NCBI GenBank assembly: GCA_002900535.1
Contig: MUGC01000005.1
Coordinates: 1-55,446 of the forward strand
DNA from: Thermoplasmata archaeon M9B1D
GTDB taxonomy: Archaea; Thermoplasmatota; E2; DHVEG-1
DNA length: 55,446 nucleotides
Direction: 5' to 3'
Part shown: positions 43,545 through 52,287 of the stretch, piece after piece
How the letters are laid out: the number at the start of each line of letters is the position of its first letter
How positions within the stretch are numbered: position 1 is the first letter of the stretch
The notes under the pieces: generated by a model
What the model saw: only the letters and a program-made list of their open reading frames with translations
Databases searched by the model: none
Told to the model about the DNA's origin: nothing
Position numbers and translations under genes: made by a program

Positions 43545-44067
43545 TCTTTCCTGCCTCTACTCCTTTTTGATATGCTTTTTCATTTAGCTCTAAAAATCTT
43601 TTTGGGACACTATCAAGAACGGCTTTTTTTACTGCTTCTTCATCAATTAATCCAAATATTGCCATTGATGCTCCTACCATTACAATATTTGTAACAATTT
43701 TGTTACCAAGTTCTTCTGCGATTTTTTGCGCTTGAACTTTGTACACAGGTCTGCCAATATCATGTTTTGGAACAAGATCGGGGTCTATGACAATCTTTGT
43801 ATCTTTGTTAAGATCATCTCGATATGTGTCAAATGATTCCTGACTCATTGCAACAAGTAAATCTACACCAGTGGGGCGAGGATATCCTATTTTTTCATCA
43901 GAAATAATTACTTCTGATCGTGCTGCGCCTCCTCGTGCTTCAGGACCATATGATTGAGATTGAACAGCATTATAATCCATAAAAACAGCTGCTGCTTTTC
44001 CAATGATAAATCCTGAAAGAATTACACCTTGACCGCCAAAACCACAGATTCGGATTTCTTTTTTCAT
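43525..44067 (-). CDS. korC: 2-oxoacid:ferredoxin oxidoreductase gamma subunit
   Basis: 180 residues. IRICGFGGQGVILSGFIIGK at the N-terminus is the family's hallmark, with SQSYGPEARGGAARSE following. It completes the four-subunit enzyme with its three neighbours. Overlaps korB by 4 bases. Confidence 0.9.
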   Translation of the reverse strand: MKKEIRICGFGGQGVILSGFIIGKAAAVFMDYNAVQSQSYGPEARGGAARSEVIISDEKIGYPRPTGVDLLVAMSQESFDTYRDDLNKDTKIVIDPDLVPKHDIGRPVYKVQAQKIAEELGNKIVTNIVMVGASMAIFGLIDEEAVKKAVLDSVPKRFLELNEKAYQKGVEAGKNALKKI

Positions 44068-44960
44068 TTTTGCACCACCGCCTTTGCCTTAACAGGTGTT
44101 TTTGGTGATCCGCCCATAACTCTGTCGACTAGTTTTTCATATCTTTCAAAAAATCCCGGGTTATTCAAATCCTGGAAAACCCCTATTGGAAACATATCTT
44201 TGACTTCTTCTTTTTCTTTTTCAGTTCCATAATTCATGATTCTTTCATAATCCTCAATAAGAATAGTGTTGTTATCATACCATTCCCAGTGTTTCTTGAT
44301 ATCACCAAGTTTGTTACGTCTTCCAAAAGCTGTTGGGCATGGTGCCAAAAATTCTACTAATGAAAAACCTTTCTTGCTAAGTGCATCCTTAACTGATTTA
44401 ATTGGCTGATAAGGATGAGTAACGGTCCAACGTGCAACATAATTTGCACCAAGAGCTTTTGCAAGATTACAAATATCAAATGGTGGTTCAATGTTTCCAT
44501 AAGGAGCTGTCGTTGCAATACTACCTAATGGTGCAGTAGGTGCAAGCTGACCTCCAGTCATACCATAAATAAAATTATTTATCATAATTACGGTCATGTC
44601 CATATTTCTTCTAGCTGCGTGAATAAAGTGATTTCCACCTATTCCTGCACAGTCTCCGTCTCCTGTAAAAATTATTAGATTTAGATCAGGATTTGCAGCT
44701 TTTATTCCAGTGGCAAATGCTATTGCTCTACCATGGGTTGTATGAAGACCATCCGCGTTTATGTAACCAGGCATTCTAGATGAGCAACCTATCCCTGAGG
44801 CAAAAACTGTTTTATCCATATCCCAGCCTAATTCCTCAAGAGCCCAAAGAGTATACTCTAATACTACTCCATGACCACATCCATTACAGAAAATAGTGGG
44901 CCACATCCCGTCTCTGAGGAATTTTTTATTTAACTGATCTGCGGTTTTTACTTCAACCAT
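44064..44960 (-). CDS. korB: 2-oxoacid:ferredoxin oxidoreductase beta subunit (TPP-binding)
   Basis: 298 residues. Near the start is CNGCGHGVV; FTGDGDCAGIGGNHF and NNFIYGMTGGQ make the TPP/Mg site. With KorA it oxidises a 2-oxoacid to acyl-CoA and CO2, reducing ferredoxin. 1 base from korA. Confidence 0.92.
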   Translation of the reverse strand: MVEVKTADQLNKKFLRDGMWPTIFCNGCGHGVVLEYTLWALEELGWDMDKTVFASGIGCSSRMPGYINADGLHTTHGRAIAFATGIKAANPDLNLIIFTGDGDCAGIGGNHFIHAARRNMDMTVIMINNFIYGMTGGQLAPTAPLGSIATTAPYGNIEPPFDICNLAKALGANYVARWTVTHPYQPIKSVKDALSKKGFSLVEFLAPCPTAFGRRNKLGDIKKHWEWYDNNTILIEDYERIMNYGTEKEKEEVKDMFPIGVFQDLNNPGFFERYEKLVDRVMGGSPKTPVKAKAVVQK

Positions 44961-44961
44961 T

Positions 44962-46146
44962 TTATTTCACTCCCAGATATTTTAAAAGTTCAACAGGCAG
45001 ATGCATTTCACCGCCTATTTTTGGAGCAACCTCAACTTCACAGTTTCCGCATGCTGCTTCTCTAACTGGATGATAGATTTGGCCAAGGTTCATCTCTGGA
45101 ACAATTATTTTATCAACCTGCTTTGCAAGTTTGGCTACAATTTTCTCAGGAAAGGGCCAAACAATTTTTAATGTTAGAAGCCCTACTTTTTTACCTTTTG
45201 ACCGTGCTATTTCCATAGCTGTTTCAGCAGGACGAGCACTAGCACCATATGTTACAAAAACCGTATCTGCATCATCAAGATTGAATTTTTCAACTTTCAC
45301 AAGTTTATCAGCATCATCCGTAATTTTTTCAGTGATTCTTTTAACAAGTCTTTCATGATCTTTTTGTTTATCAGTTGCTGGAAAACCTTTCTCATTATGA
45401 GTAAGACCTGTAACATATGTATGATACCCTATACCAAATGTTGGAAAATCAGGAACTTTACTACCTTTTACTGTTTGAGAATTTGTAAATGGTATGTATT
45501 TATTTTTTGAAATTGTTGCCTCAACTCTATTAATAAGTTTTAGATCTTTTTCATCTGGAATAACTATTCTTTCACGTAAATGTCCCATCTCACCATCTGT
45601 CATAACACATACAGGATTACGATATTTCTCAGAAAGATTAAATGCTTCAATTGTAAGATCTAGACATTCCTGTACTGTGCTTGGCGCAAATGCTAATGCT
45701 TCAAGATCGCCATGAGTCCCGTAGCGCGCTTGCATCATATCACCCTGGGCACCTAGTGTTGGTTGTCCAGTGCTGGGACCTGTTCTTTGAACATTTACTA
45801 TTACACAAGGTGTTTCAGTCATGACAGCAAAACCATAATTTTCCATCATAAGTGAAAAACCAGGTCCAGATGTCGCAGTCATGGATTTTGCACCACCCCA
45901 AGCAGCACCAATTACTGCAGCAATACTTCCGATCTCATCTTCCATCTGAATATATGTTCCACCAACACGTGGAAGCATTCTTGCCATTCCTTCAGCAACT
46001 TCTGATGCTGGAGTAATCGGATATCCACCAAAAAATGAAACACCAGCGAGTAGACCTCCATAAACACAGGCCATGTCGCCTAGTAGAAACTGGACTTTAT
46101 TTCCTAATACCTCTCTTATCTTTTTAGGATCACGCTTATATACCAT
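44962..46146 (-). CDS. korA: 2-oxoacid:ferredoxin oxidoreductase alpha subunit, probably 2-oxoglutarate
   Basis: 394 residues. FFGGYPITPASEVAEGMA, QMEDEIGSIAAVIGAAW, TATSGPGFSLMMENYG and QRTGPSTGQPT are the substrate/CoA-side motifs. GPSTGxPT and the order korDABC are common in 2-oxoglutarate enzymes, and succinyl-CoA synthetase plus fumarate reductase nearby point the same way. Branched-chain or pyruvate use cannot be ruled out. Confidence 0.85.
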   Translation of the reverse strand: MVYKRDPKKIREVLGNKVQFLLGDMACVYGGLLAGVSFFGGYPITPASEVAEGMARMLPRVGGTYIQMEDEIGSIAAVIGAAWGGAKSMTATSGPGFSLMMENYGFAVMTETPCVIVNVQRTGPSTGQPTLGAQGDMMQARYGTHGDLEALAFAPSTVQECLDLTIEAFNLSEKYRNPVCVMTDGEMGHLRERIVIPDEKDLKLINRVEATISKNKYIPFTNSQTVKGSKVPDFPTFGIGYHTYVTGLTHNEKGFPATDKQKDHERLVKRITEKITDDADKLVKVEKFNLDDADTVFVTYGASARPAETAMEIARSKGKKVGLLTLKIVWPFPEKIVAKLAKQVDKIIVPEMNLGQIYHPVREAACGNCEVEVAPKIGGEMHLPVELLKYLGVK

Positions 46147-46147
46147 A

Positions 46148-46402
46148 TTATTTCCTTCCCCCTACCGGTCTTAAAAGAGTTTTTCTACTTTCTTTCTTTT
46201 TATCATCAGTAAATACAGTTATTGCAAGATCTGGACACAATAACTCGCAGAGTCTGCAATAATTGCATTCATTAACCTTCTTGAGCCTTGGTGGGCGCAC
46301 ACCTCTCTTATTCATTTTATCAGATTCTTCTAGTGCATTCACTGGACAACGCTCTATGCAGATCCTGCAACCTTTGCACCAATCTTCATTTACTTCAATC
46401 AT
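46148..46402 (-). CDS. korD: 2-oxoacid:ferredoxin oxidoreductase delta subunit (ferredoxin-like)
   Basis: 84 residues with two [4Fe-4S] motifs, CKGCRICIERCP and CNYCRLCELLCP. It passes electrons from the TPP site to free ferredoxin. 9 bases after frdA and 1 base before korA. Confidence 0.9.
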   Translation of the reverse strand: MIEVNEDWCKGCRICIERCPVNALEESDKMNKRGVRPPRLKKVNECNYCRLCELLCPDLAITVFTDDKKKESRKTLLRPVGGRK

Positions 46403-46411
46403 GCTTTTTCC

Positions 46412-48058
46412 TCAGAAAATATCAAGTGATCTAGAAATTGCCATTTCACCGCGGTATTCAGGTAAGATTATTGGTGCGGTTTTCTTTGGTTTTATTCCAG
46501 CGTTATCAAGGATCTTATTATATTTATTCAAGTGTGAAAGGGTTAGTTTCCCGATTTTTGCTTTTTTAACATATTTTGCAGCATAAATACCTGCTCGTCT
46601 ACCAAACACATTGAAATCCAAAAGTGAGTTACCCATCAGTCTATTTTTGCCATGTACCCCTCCAGATACTTCACCAGCAGCAAAAAGTCCAGGTATACGA
46701 GTTTCACATTTTTCATTTATTTCTACACCGCCATTCTGGTAGTGAAGTGTTGGGTAAACAAGAATTGGATGTTTGGTAATGTCTATGTTAAATCTTTTAA
46801 ATTTTCGAACCTCCCCAGAGAGTTTAGTTGCAATGGTTCCTTCACCATGAATTATTTCAATCATTGGTGTATCTAGCCAAACGCCGGGCATTCCAGTTGG
46901 TGTAACTACGCCTCTTCCTTCTTTGCATTCACGAATGAGTGATGCTGATTCAACATCACGAGGTTCAAGTGGAAAAACAAATGGGTCACCATCAGCGTTA
47001 AGCGGAATGGCACCAAGACCTCGAATTTTTTCAGTTGACAATATACCTACTATGGGCTCTGGAAATGCGTCACCCGTTGGGTGAATCTGAATCGTGTCAA
47101 GATCAAGTAAGTTTGCTCCCACATGATATGCCATTACAAGACCATCACCAGTTGCACCATAATGATTTGTTGTTGGATAATTAGATAGATGAAGTCTACC
47201 AGATCCACCAGTTGCAAGAATTGTTGCTTTAGCACGTATTACATAATATTCATATGTTTCAAGGTTAAATGCTACTGCTCCAGCGACTTGTCCTTTATCA
47301 TCCATAATTAGCTCTGCTATAGGGCAAAACTCAAGAACTGGGATTTGAAGATTTCTTGCATTGTCTCGAATGTTTCTCATTATTTCCATACCGGAATAAT
47401 CCTTACAGCTGTGCATACGATTACGGCAGGTTCCACCGCCTGAGAGTTCTTGAAATTCTCCATCATCAAGTCTATCATACATTACACCTAGTTGTTCATG
47501 CCAGTTGATAATAAGAGGAGCATCGAGTGCTAGTGCACGAGCAAGTTCAGGTTTATTTGTGAAATGTCCTCCACCATAAATATCAAGATAATGTAATGCA
47601 GGGTTGTCATTAGGACGATCTGCTGCTTGAATACCACCTTGAGCCATCATGCTGTTTGCATCACCATGGCGAAGTTTTGTAACAATTAAGATTTTCTCGA
47701 TTGGAATCCCTGATTCACGGGCAAAAAGAGCAGCAACTGTTCCTGCTCCACCTCCTCCAATTATTAAAAGATCAACATCGTAATCAATCTTGCTAAGATC
47801 AACATCTTTTGGGTCTAGAACTGGGCGTGATTCAAGTAGATCTACAATTCCATTGTAAAAAATTTGACCTTTGTCAACTCCAACACGGAGTTCACGTCGA
47901 GTTCCCTGCATATAATCTGGATGATACTTACCTAGCATGTCCTCCCTTTCTTTCATGTTCATTGGTTTAATCGGATGCTTCATGTTGTGTTCTCGTTTCT
48001 TTTCTACAAGTTTTATTGATTCCATCATATAATCTGGATAACCATCAATAAGTTTCAA
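46412..48058 (-). CDS. frdA: Soluble fumarate reductase/succinate dehydrogenase flavoprotein subunit
   Basis: 548 residues. FAD loop IIGGGGAGTVAALFA at about 95, MMAQGGIQAA (covalent-FAD region lacks an obvious His-type attachment), IHPTGDAF, and near the end GVHGKNRLMGNSLLDFNVFG. It is closest in plan to TfrA, the catalytic subunit of methanogen thiol:fumarate reductase. No membrane anchor subunit is near. It would interconvert fumarate and succinate. The ~90-residue stretch before the FAD loop is longer than usual. 2 bases after frdB. Confidence 0.88.
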   Translation of the reverse strand: MKLIDGYPDYMMESIKLVEKKREHNMKHPIKPMNMKEREDMLGKYHPDYMQGTRRELRVGVDKGQIFYNGIVDLLESRPVLDPKDVDLSKIDYDVDLLIIGGGGAGTVAALFARESGIPIEKILIVTKLRHGDANSMMAQGGIQAADRPNDNPALHYLDIYGGGHFTNKPELARALALDAPLIINWHEQLGVMYDRLDDGEFQELSGGGTCRNRMHSCKDYSGMEIMRNIRDNARNLQIPVLEFCPIAELIMDDKGQVAGAVAFNLETYEYYVIRAKATILATGGSGRLHLSNYPTTNHYGATGDGLVMAYHVGANLLDLDTIQIHPTGDAFPEPIVGILSTEKIRGLGAIPLNADGDPFVFPLEPRDVESASLIRECKEGRGVVTPTGMPGVWLDTPMIEIIHGEGTIATKLSGEVRKFKRFNIDITKHPILVYPTLHYQNGGVEINEKCETRIPGLFAAGEVSGGVHGKNRLMGNSLLDFNVFGRRAGIYAAKYVKKAKIGKLTLSHLNKYNKILDNAGIKPKKTAPIILPEYRGEMAISRSLDIF

Positions 48059-48060
48059 AA

Positions 48061-48825
48061 TTAGTCACCTCCAAGGCTTTCGGTTTCATCTGCTTCGATT
48101 TTTCTATTTTTATAAAGCTCCATGATTTCTTTTTTTGTTATTTTTATAAGTTTTTCTATTTCATCATTATATTTTCGGTTATCAATTTCTTTTAGTCTTT
48201 TTGCTAGATTTTTTGACTTCGGATCGATATATTTTCCCCTTAACCTTCTGGCAAGTTGAGCTAAATGATAATGTTTAATATCTGCAGGACAACGCATAGC
48301 ACAAAGACCACATTGAATGCAATCAAACGACAATTCTGCACAACGTGCAATGTCGCCTCTTATCGCCATCTGGATATATTTCATTGTTTCAATATCCTGT
48401 GGACAAGACTTAGTGCAAGTATTACAAGATACACATCGAGCAATCTCAGGATACATTTCTAAGAGAATAGTATCACTTGGCAGTATTTTTTCAATATCAT
48501 ATTCTGTTTTTGAAGCAGGAACAAACGGAAGTTGAACAAGATACATTTTATCTTCAACGACTTTTTGACATGCAAGATCAAAGCCTAGCTTTTGTTCATC
48601 CTCAATTCTATAAACCGTTGAACATGCACCACAAAAACCAGCACGGCATCCACAACCTCTAATAAAACGGTAACCGGCATATTCAAGTGCTTTCATAATT
48701 GTAAGTCCAGCTGGAACTTTGTAACTTTTACCCATTATGAAAACTTCAACTTCACCAGCTTTTGTTTTTTCATCCTTAGATTTTTTCTTCTGCTTTTCAA
48801 TAAGGACCTGTTTACTTTCACCCAT
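48061..48825 (-). CDS. frdB: Fumarate reductase iron-sulfur subunit, no CCG domain
   Basis: 254 residues. A [2Fe-2S] domain (CGCRAGFCGACSTVY) is followed by two [4Fe-4S] motifs (CVSCNTCTKSCP, CIQCGLCAMRCP) and a charged C-terminal helix. TfrB of methanogens continues with two CCG domains that split a disulfide; those are absent here. HdrB in the same operon could provide them in trans. It is the first gene of the long operon, with ggggaa before the ATG. Confidence 0.88.
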   Translation of the reverse strand: MGESKQVLIEKQKKKSKDEKTKAGEVEVFIMGKSYKVPAGLTIMKALEYAGYRFIRGCGCRAGFCGACSTVYRIEDEQKLGFDLACQKVVEDKMYLVQLPFVPASKTEYDIEKILPSDTILLEMYPEIARCVSCNTCTKSCPQDIETMKYIQMAIRGDIARCAELSFDCIQCGLCAMRCPADIKHYHLAQLARRLRGKYIDPKSKNLAKRLKEIDNRKYNDEIEKLIKITKKEIMELYKNRKIEADETESLGGD

Positions 48826-49141
48826 GTTATTTTCCCCACAAAAAAGATAATATTAATTTCATAAATCTCTCTATATAATCATCTGCATATGTATCCGGGT
48901 TGATGGCCTTAAATGCCATATTTATAACCAGAATGGTTCCTCCCACGCAATGCAAATTCTAATATATATTATATAATATAAACTTTTTGTTAAAATTCTC
49001 AAAAATATAATAAAATATCAGTGGATTACTTTTTAGGGCAAAAATAATTGATAAATTGAGCGTTTTATCAAAATATGGATGTTTAGATGTTAATATGATA
49101 AAAAGATTTATATGCAAATTTTACTTATTCTTATTATTACA
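48826..49141. promoter_or_regulatory. Divergent promoter region of the redox operon and regulator
   Basis: 316 bases without a gene. For the minus-strand operon, gattatatag (48871-48880) can be the TATA box, giving a ~20-base leader before frdB. For the regulator, atttatatg (49106-49114) is about 28-36 bases before ATG 49142. A small inverted repeat atggc/gccat (48903-48907 and 48915-48919) lies upstream of the operon box and could be an operator. The rest is very AT-rich and shows nothing else I can support. Confidence 0.4.
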
Positions 49142-50230
49142 ATGGGAAGGATAGAATTAACTCCAAAGGAAAAATTAATGTTATACGGTTTAATTAAATA
49201 TCCCAATTTTACAGATAAACAATTATCAAATAAATTAAAATTAAAACATTCTACCGTAACATCAATTAGACAGAGACTTAAAGAAAACGAGTACATTAGA
49301 AAATTAATCATTCCTCATATTCAGAACATGGGATGCCAGATGCTCGTAGCAATTTACACTAACTTTAACCCACTAATCCCCCTAGAAGAAAGAATTGAAA
49401 TAACTGGTAAAACCATAGAAGTATTTGAAGAAATCTTCTTTTCAGTCGGTGAGCAAGATAAAGGTTTTTCATTGAGTCTTTCTCATGATTATGCTACCGT
49501 TGGTAAAATCAATGACATTAGAACTCAGACTTTCGGAAGCCGAGGCCTTTTAGAAGAGGAGTACCCAGGCATGGTTGTTTTTCCATTTGATATAAGTAAG
49601 ATATATCGATTTTTTGATTTTGCTCCATTAATAGGTAATAACTTTAACATAAAAACCGAAGAAGAAAAAAATATTATAGATCTTGCATTTAGACACATAA
49701 AAAATGTTGATTTTTCAGATACAGAGAAAAATGTATTTTGCATGATGGTCAGCTATCCCGAAATGTCAGATAGTGATATAGGTCGGGAAATAGGTGTTTC
49801 TCGTCATACTGTTTCCCGGTTACGTCGTGGTTTTGAAGAAAAAAAACTGATAAAAAGAATTAGTCTTCCAAATCTTCAAAAACTTGGTTATGAAATCCTT
49901 GCCTTTTGTCATATCCGTTTTGATCCGAGAAACCCACCAACTATGGATAATGATGAAGCAACAACACTAATGAGTGATTCAACTGTGTTTTTTGCAAGTC
50001 GTATGTTTGAAGCGGTAATGATTTCTGTATATAGAGATTACGATGGCTATAAATCTGATATGATGAAGGTGATGCAAATCTTAAAAGAGAATCGTTGGAT
50101 TGCACAAGATCCAATTATTAAAACATATGGTTTAAATACGATGATTTTTATAAAAGATTTCAAGTTTGCACCCATCACACATAAAATTGTTGGATGTGAT
50201 TTCTGGGTTAAAAAGCTATTAAATATGTGA
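49142..50230 (+). CDS. Transcription regulator with two HTH-sensor units (second)
   Basis: 362 residues. HTH 1 (KQLSNKLKLKHSTVTSIRQRL, about 27-47) and HTH 2 (SDIGREIGVSRHTVSRLRR, about 210-230) are each followed by a mixed alpha/beta region, in the same plan as the gene at 21650-22684. I start it at ATG 49142 since the TATA-like box overlaps the ATG at 49112, making that one untranscribed; the transcript is then leaderless. It is divergent from the long redox operon and just before sucCD, so it may control one or both. Confidence 0.72.
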   Translation: MGRIELTPKEKLMLYGLIKYPNFTDKQLSNKLKLKHSTVTSIRQRLKENEYIRKLIIPHIQNMGCQMLVAIYTNFNPLIPLEERIEITGKTIEVFEEIFFSVGEQDKGFSLSLSHDYATVGKINDIRTQTFGSRGLLEEEYPGMVVFPFDISKIYRFFDFAPLIGNNFNIKTEEEKNIIDLAFRHIKNVDFSDTEKNVFCMMVSYPEMSDSDIGREIGVSRHTVSRLRRGFEEKKLIKRISLPNLQKLGYEILAFCHIRFDPRNPPTMDNDEATTLMSDSTVFFASRMFEAVMISVYRDYDGYKSDMMKVMQILKENRWIAQDPIIKTYGLNTMIFIKDFKFAPITHKIVGCDFWVKKLLNM

Positions 50231-50248
50231 ATTTGTATTCAGTGTGCC

Positions 50249-51355
50249 ATGAAACTTTTTGAATATCGGGGGAAGGAACTTTTTAAAAAATATGGTTTAG
50301 AGGTTCCAAATGGCAAGCTGGTAAGCACTGAAAAAGATTTTTCTGGCCTTAATTTTCCTTTGGTTTTAAAAGCTCAGGTTCCAATTGGTGGACGTGGCAA
50401 AGCAGGTGGTATAAAATCTACTGAAAATAAAAAGGATGCAATATCAAAACTTAGCCAGATTATCGGCATGGATATCCGTGGATACAAAGTTGGAAAGGTT
50501 CTTGCTGAAGAAAAAGCAGATATAAAAAATGAGCTATACCTTAGTATTTCTCTTGACAGAACAAAGAAAATGCCTTTGATTATGGCTAGCGCCTCGGGCG
50601 GCATGGATATTGAAAGTGTTCCTGATGAAAAAATTATTAAAGAATGGATCAACCCACTAATTGGCATTCAACCTTTTAATATTCGAAACGTTGTCTCAAA
50701 GCTAAAATTAGGAAAAGAAGAAAGTAAAGAGACATCAAAAACTCTTACTAAAATTTACAAATTATTTCGTGATTATGATTGCGAACTTGTAGAAATTAAT
50801 CCATTGATAATAACTAGCAATGGTGGCGTGATGGCTCTTGATTCTAAAGTAATTATAAATGACGATGCTATGTATCGCCATACAGATATTATTCCTGAAC
50901 ATGTTGAGCTAACACCTCTTGAAAAAGATGCAAAGGAAAAAGGTATTACATTCATCCAGCTTGATGGAGATATTGGTGTTATTGCAAATGGTGCTGGGCT
51001 TACCATGGCAACTCTCGACGCACTTACTTATTATAAAGGTCAAGGTGGAGTATTCTTAGACCTAGGTGGTACAGATGATCCTGAAAAAGTAAAACAAGCT
51101 TTTGAGCTTATGAAAAAAGCAAAACCTAGAGTTATATTTTTAAATCTTTTTGGTGGAATTACTAAATGTGATACAGTTGCAACAGGTGTAAAAGCAGTGA
51201 TTACAAAAGAAGGAATTAATTGCCCAGTTATTACTCGAATTAAAGGTATGAATGAAGAAGCTGCTAAAGAGATTTTAAAAGATGCTGGTCTTATAACTGC
51301 TACAACCTTACAGGATGCGGCTCAACGAAGTAGTGAACTTGTAGGAGGAAAATAA
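50249..51355 (+). CDS. sucC: Succinyl-CoA synthetase beta subunit
   Basis: 368 residues. An ATP-grasp domain (KLFEYRGKELFKKYG at the start, KAQVPIGGRGKAGG for nucleotide) is followed by the CoA-ligase domain (FLDLGGTDDPEKV, LFGGITKCDTVA). Makes succinyl-CoA or the reverse with NTP. 18 bases after the regulator with no clear ribosome site. Together with Kor and Frd it covers the succinate to 2-oxoglutarate steps. Confidence 0.93.
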   Translation: MKLFEYRGKELFKKYGLEVPNGKLVSTEKDFSGLNFPLVLKAQVPIGGRGKAGGIKSTENKKDAISKLSQIIGMDIRGYKVGKVLAEEKADIKNELYLSISLDRTKKMPLIMASASGGMDIESVPDEKIIKEWINPLIGIQPFNIRNVVSKLKLGKEESKETSKTLTKIYKLFRDYDCELVEINPLIITSNGGVMALDSKVIINDDAMYRHTDIIPEHVELTPLEKDAKEKGITFIQLDGDIGVIANGAGLTMATLDALTYYKGQGGVFLDLGGTDDPEKVKQAFELMKKAKPRVIFLNLFGGITKCDTVATGVKAVITKEGINCPVITRIKGMNEEAAKEILKDAGLITATTLQDAAQRSSELVGGK

Positions 51356-52222
51356 ATGTCTATTTTTGTCGATGAAAAAAATAAGGTTCTTGTTCAAGGT
51401 GCAACTGGTCATCAAGGTGTCTTCCATATCGCTGAGATGCTAGGTTTTGGAACAAAAGTTGTTGCTGGTGTGACACCTGGTAAAGCAGGACAAGAAGTTC
51501 ATAAAGTTCCTATATTTGACAATGTTCAAGAGGGTGTAGATGAAACCGGTGCTGATACGAGTCTTATTTTAGTTCCTGCTCGTTTTGCAAAGGATGCAGT
51601 TTTTGAAACACTTGATGCTGGGGTTAAAACCGTTGTTGTAATTACTGAAAATATTCCTTTTCATGATGCTATGGAATTTGTGCATTATGCCAAGTATAAA
51701 GATGCTATTCTTATTGGACCGAACTGCCCTGGAATTGCAAGTCCAGGTAAAACAAAAATCGGAATCTTACCTGGAAGTATTTTTAAACAAGGAAATGTAG
51801 GTGTTGCAAGTCGCTCTGGAACTCTTACCTATGAGATTGTTAATTCATTAACTGAGAAAGGTATCGGTCAGAGTACTTGCGTTGGTCTTGGTGGAGATCC
51901 GATAATTGGTACAACATTCATTGACTCTCTTAAAGAATTTGAAAAAGATAAGGATACAAAAGCAATTGTCTTGGTAGGTGAAATAGGTGGAACTGCTGAA
52001 GAAGATGCTGCAGAGTTCATAACTGAACATATCAACAAACCCGTGTTTGCATTTATCGCAGGTCGCACGGCTCCACCTGGAAAACGTATGGGTCATGCAG
52101 GTGCAATTATTGCAAGGGGAAAAGGTACTGCTGCGTCAAAAATAAAAGCTTTTGAAAAAGCAGAGGTAAAACTTGCTAAGTTCCCAACAGATATCGCTGA
52201 TTTAGTTGAGCAACACATCTAA
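51356..52222 (+). CDS. sucD: Succinyl-CoA synthetase alpha subunit
   Basis: 288 residues. VQGATGHQGVFH is the CoA-binding start, GPNCPGIASPGK mid-way, and GHAGAIIARGKGT near residue 245 carries the His that is phosphorylated. It begins directly after the sucC stop, with ggagg in the end of sucC. Confidence 0.94.
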   Translation: MSIFVDEKNKVLVQGATGHQGVFHIAEMLGFGTKVVAGVTPGKAGQEVHKVPIFDNVQEGVDETGADTSLILVPARFAKDAVFETLDAGVKTVVVITENIPFHDAMEFVHYAKYKDAILIGPNCPGIASPGKTKIGILPGSIFKQGNVGVASRSGTLTYEIVNSLTEKGIGQSTCVGLGGDPIIGTTFIDSLKEFEKDKDTKAIVLVGEIGGTAEEDAAEFITEHINKPVFAFIAGRTAPPGKRMGHAGAIIARGKGTAASKIKAFEKAEVKLAKFPTDIADLVEQHI

Positions 52223-52256
52223 TTTTTCTAGAGATTAAGTTTTTTTCTTTTTTAAA
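52222..52256 (+). terminator. T-rich transcription end after sucD
   Basis: Two T-tracts (tttttc, then tttttttcttttttt-like) follow the sucD stop without a hairpin, as in archaeal intrinsic termination. It lies between sucD and the convergent serpin gene. Confidence 0.35.
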
Positions 52257-52287
52257 TAAATATAATCGTAAAAAGAAAAAAATAGAA

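Noticed and set aside
24513..48825. Methanogenesis
   Set aside because: Hdr and Mvh homologues alone do not imply it; no Mcr, Mtr or Fwd genes are seen.
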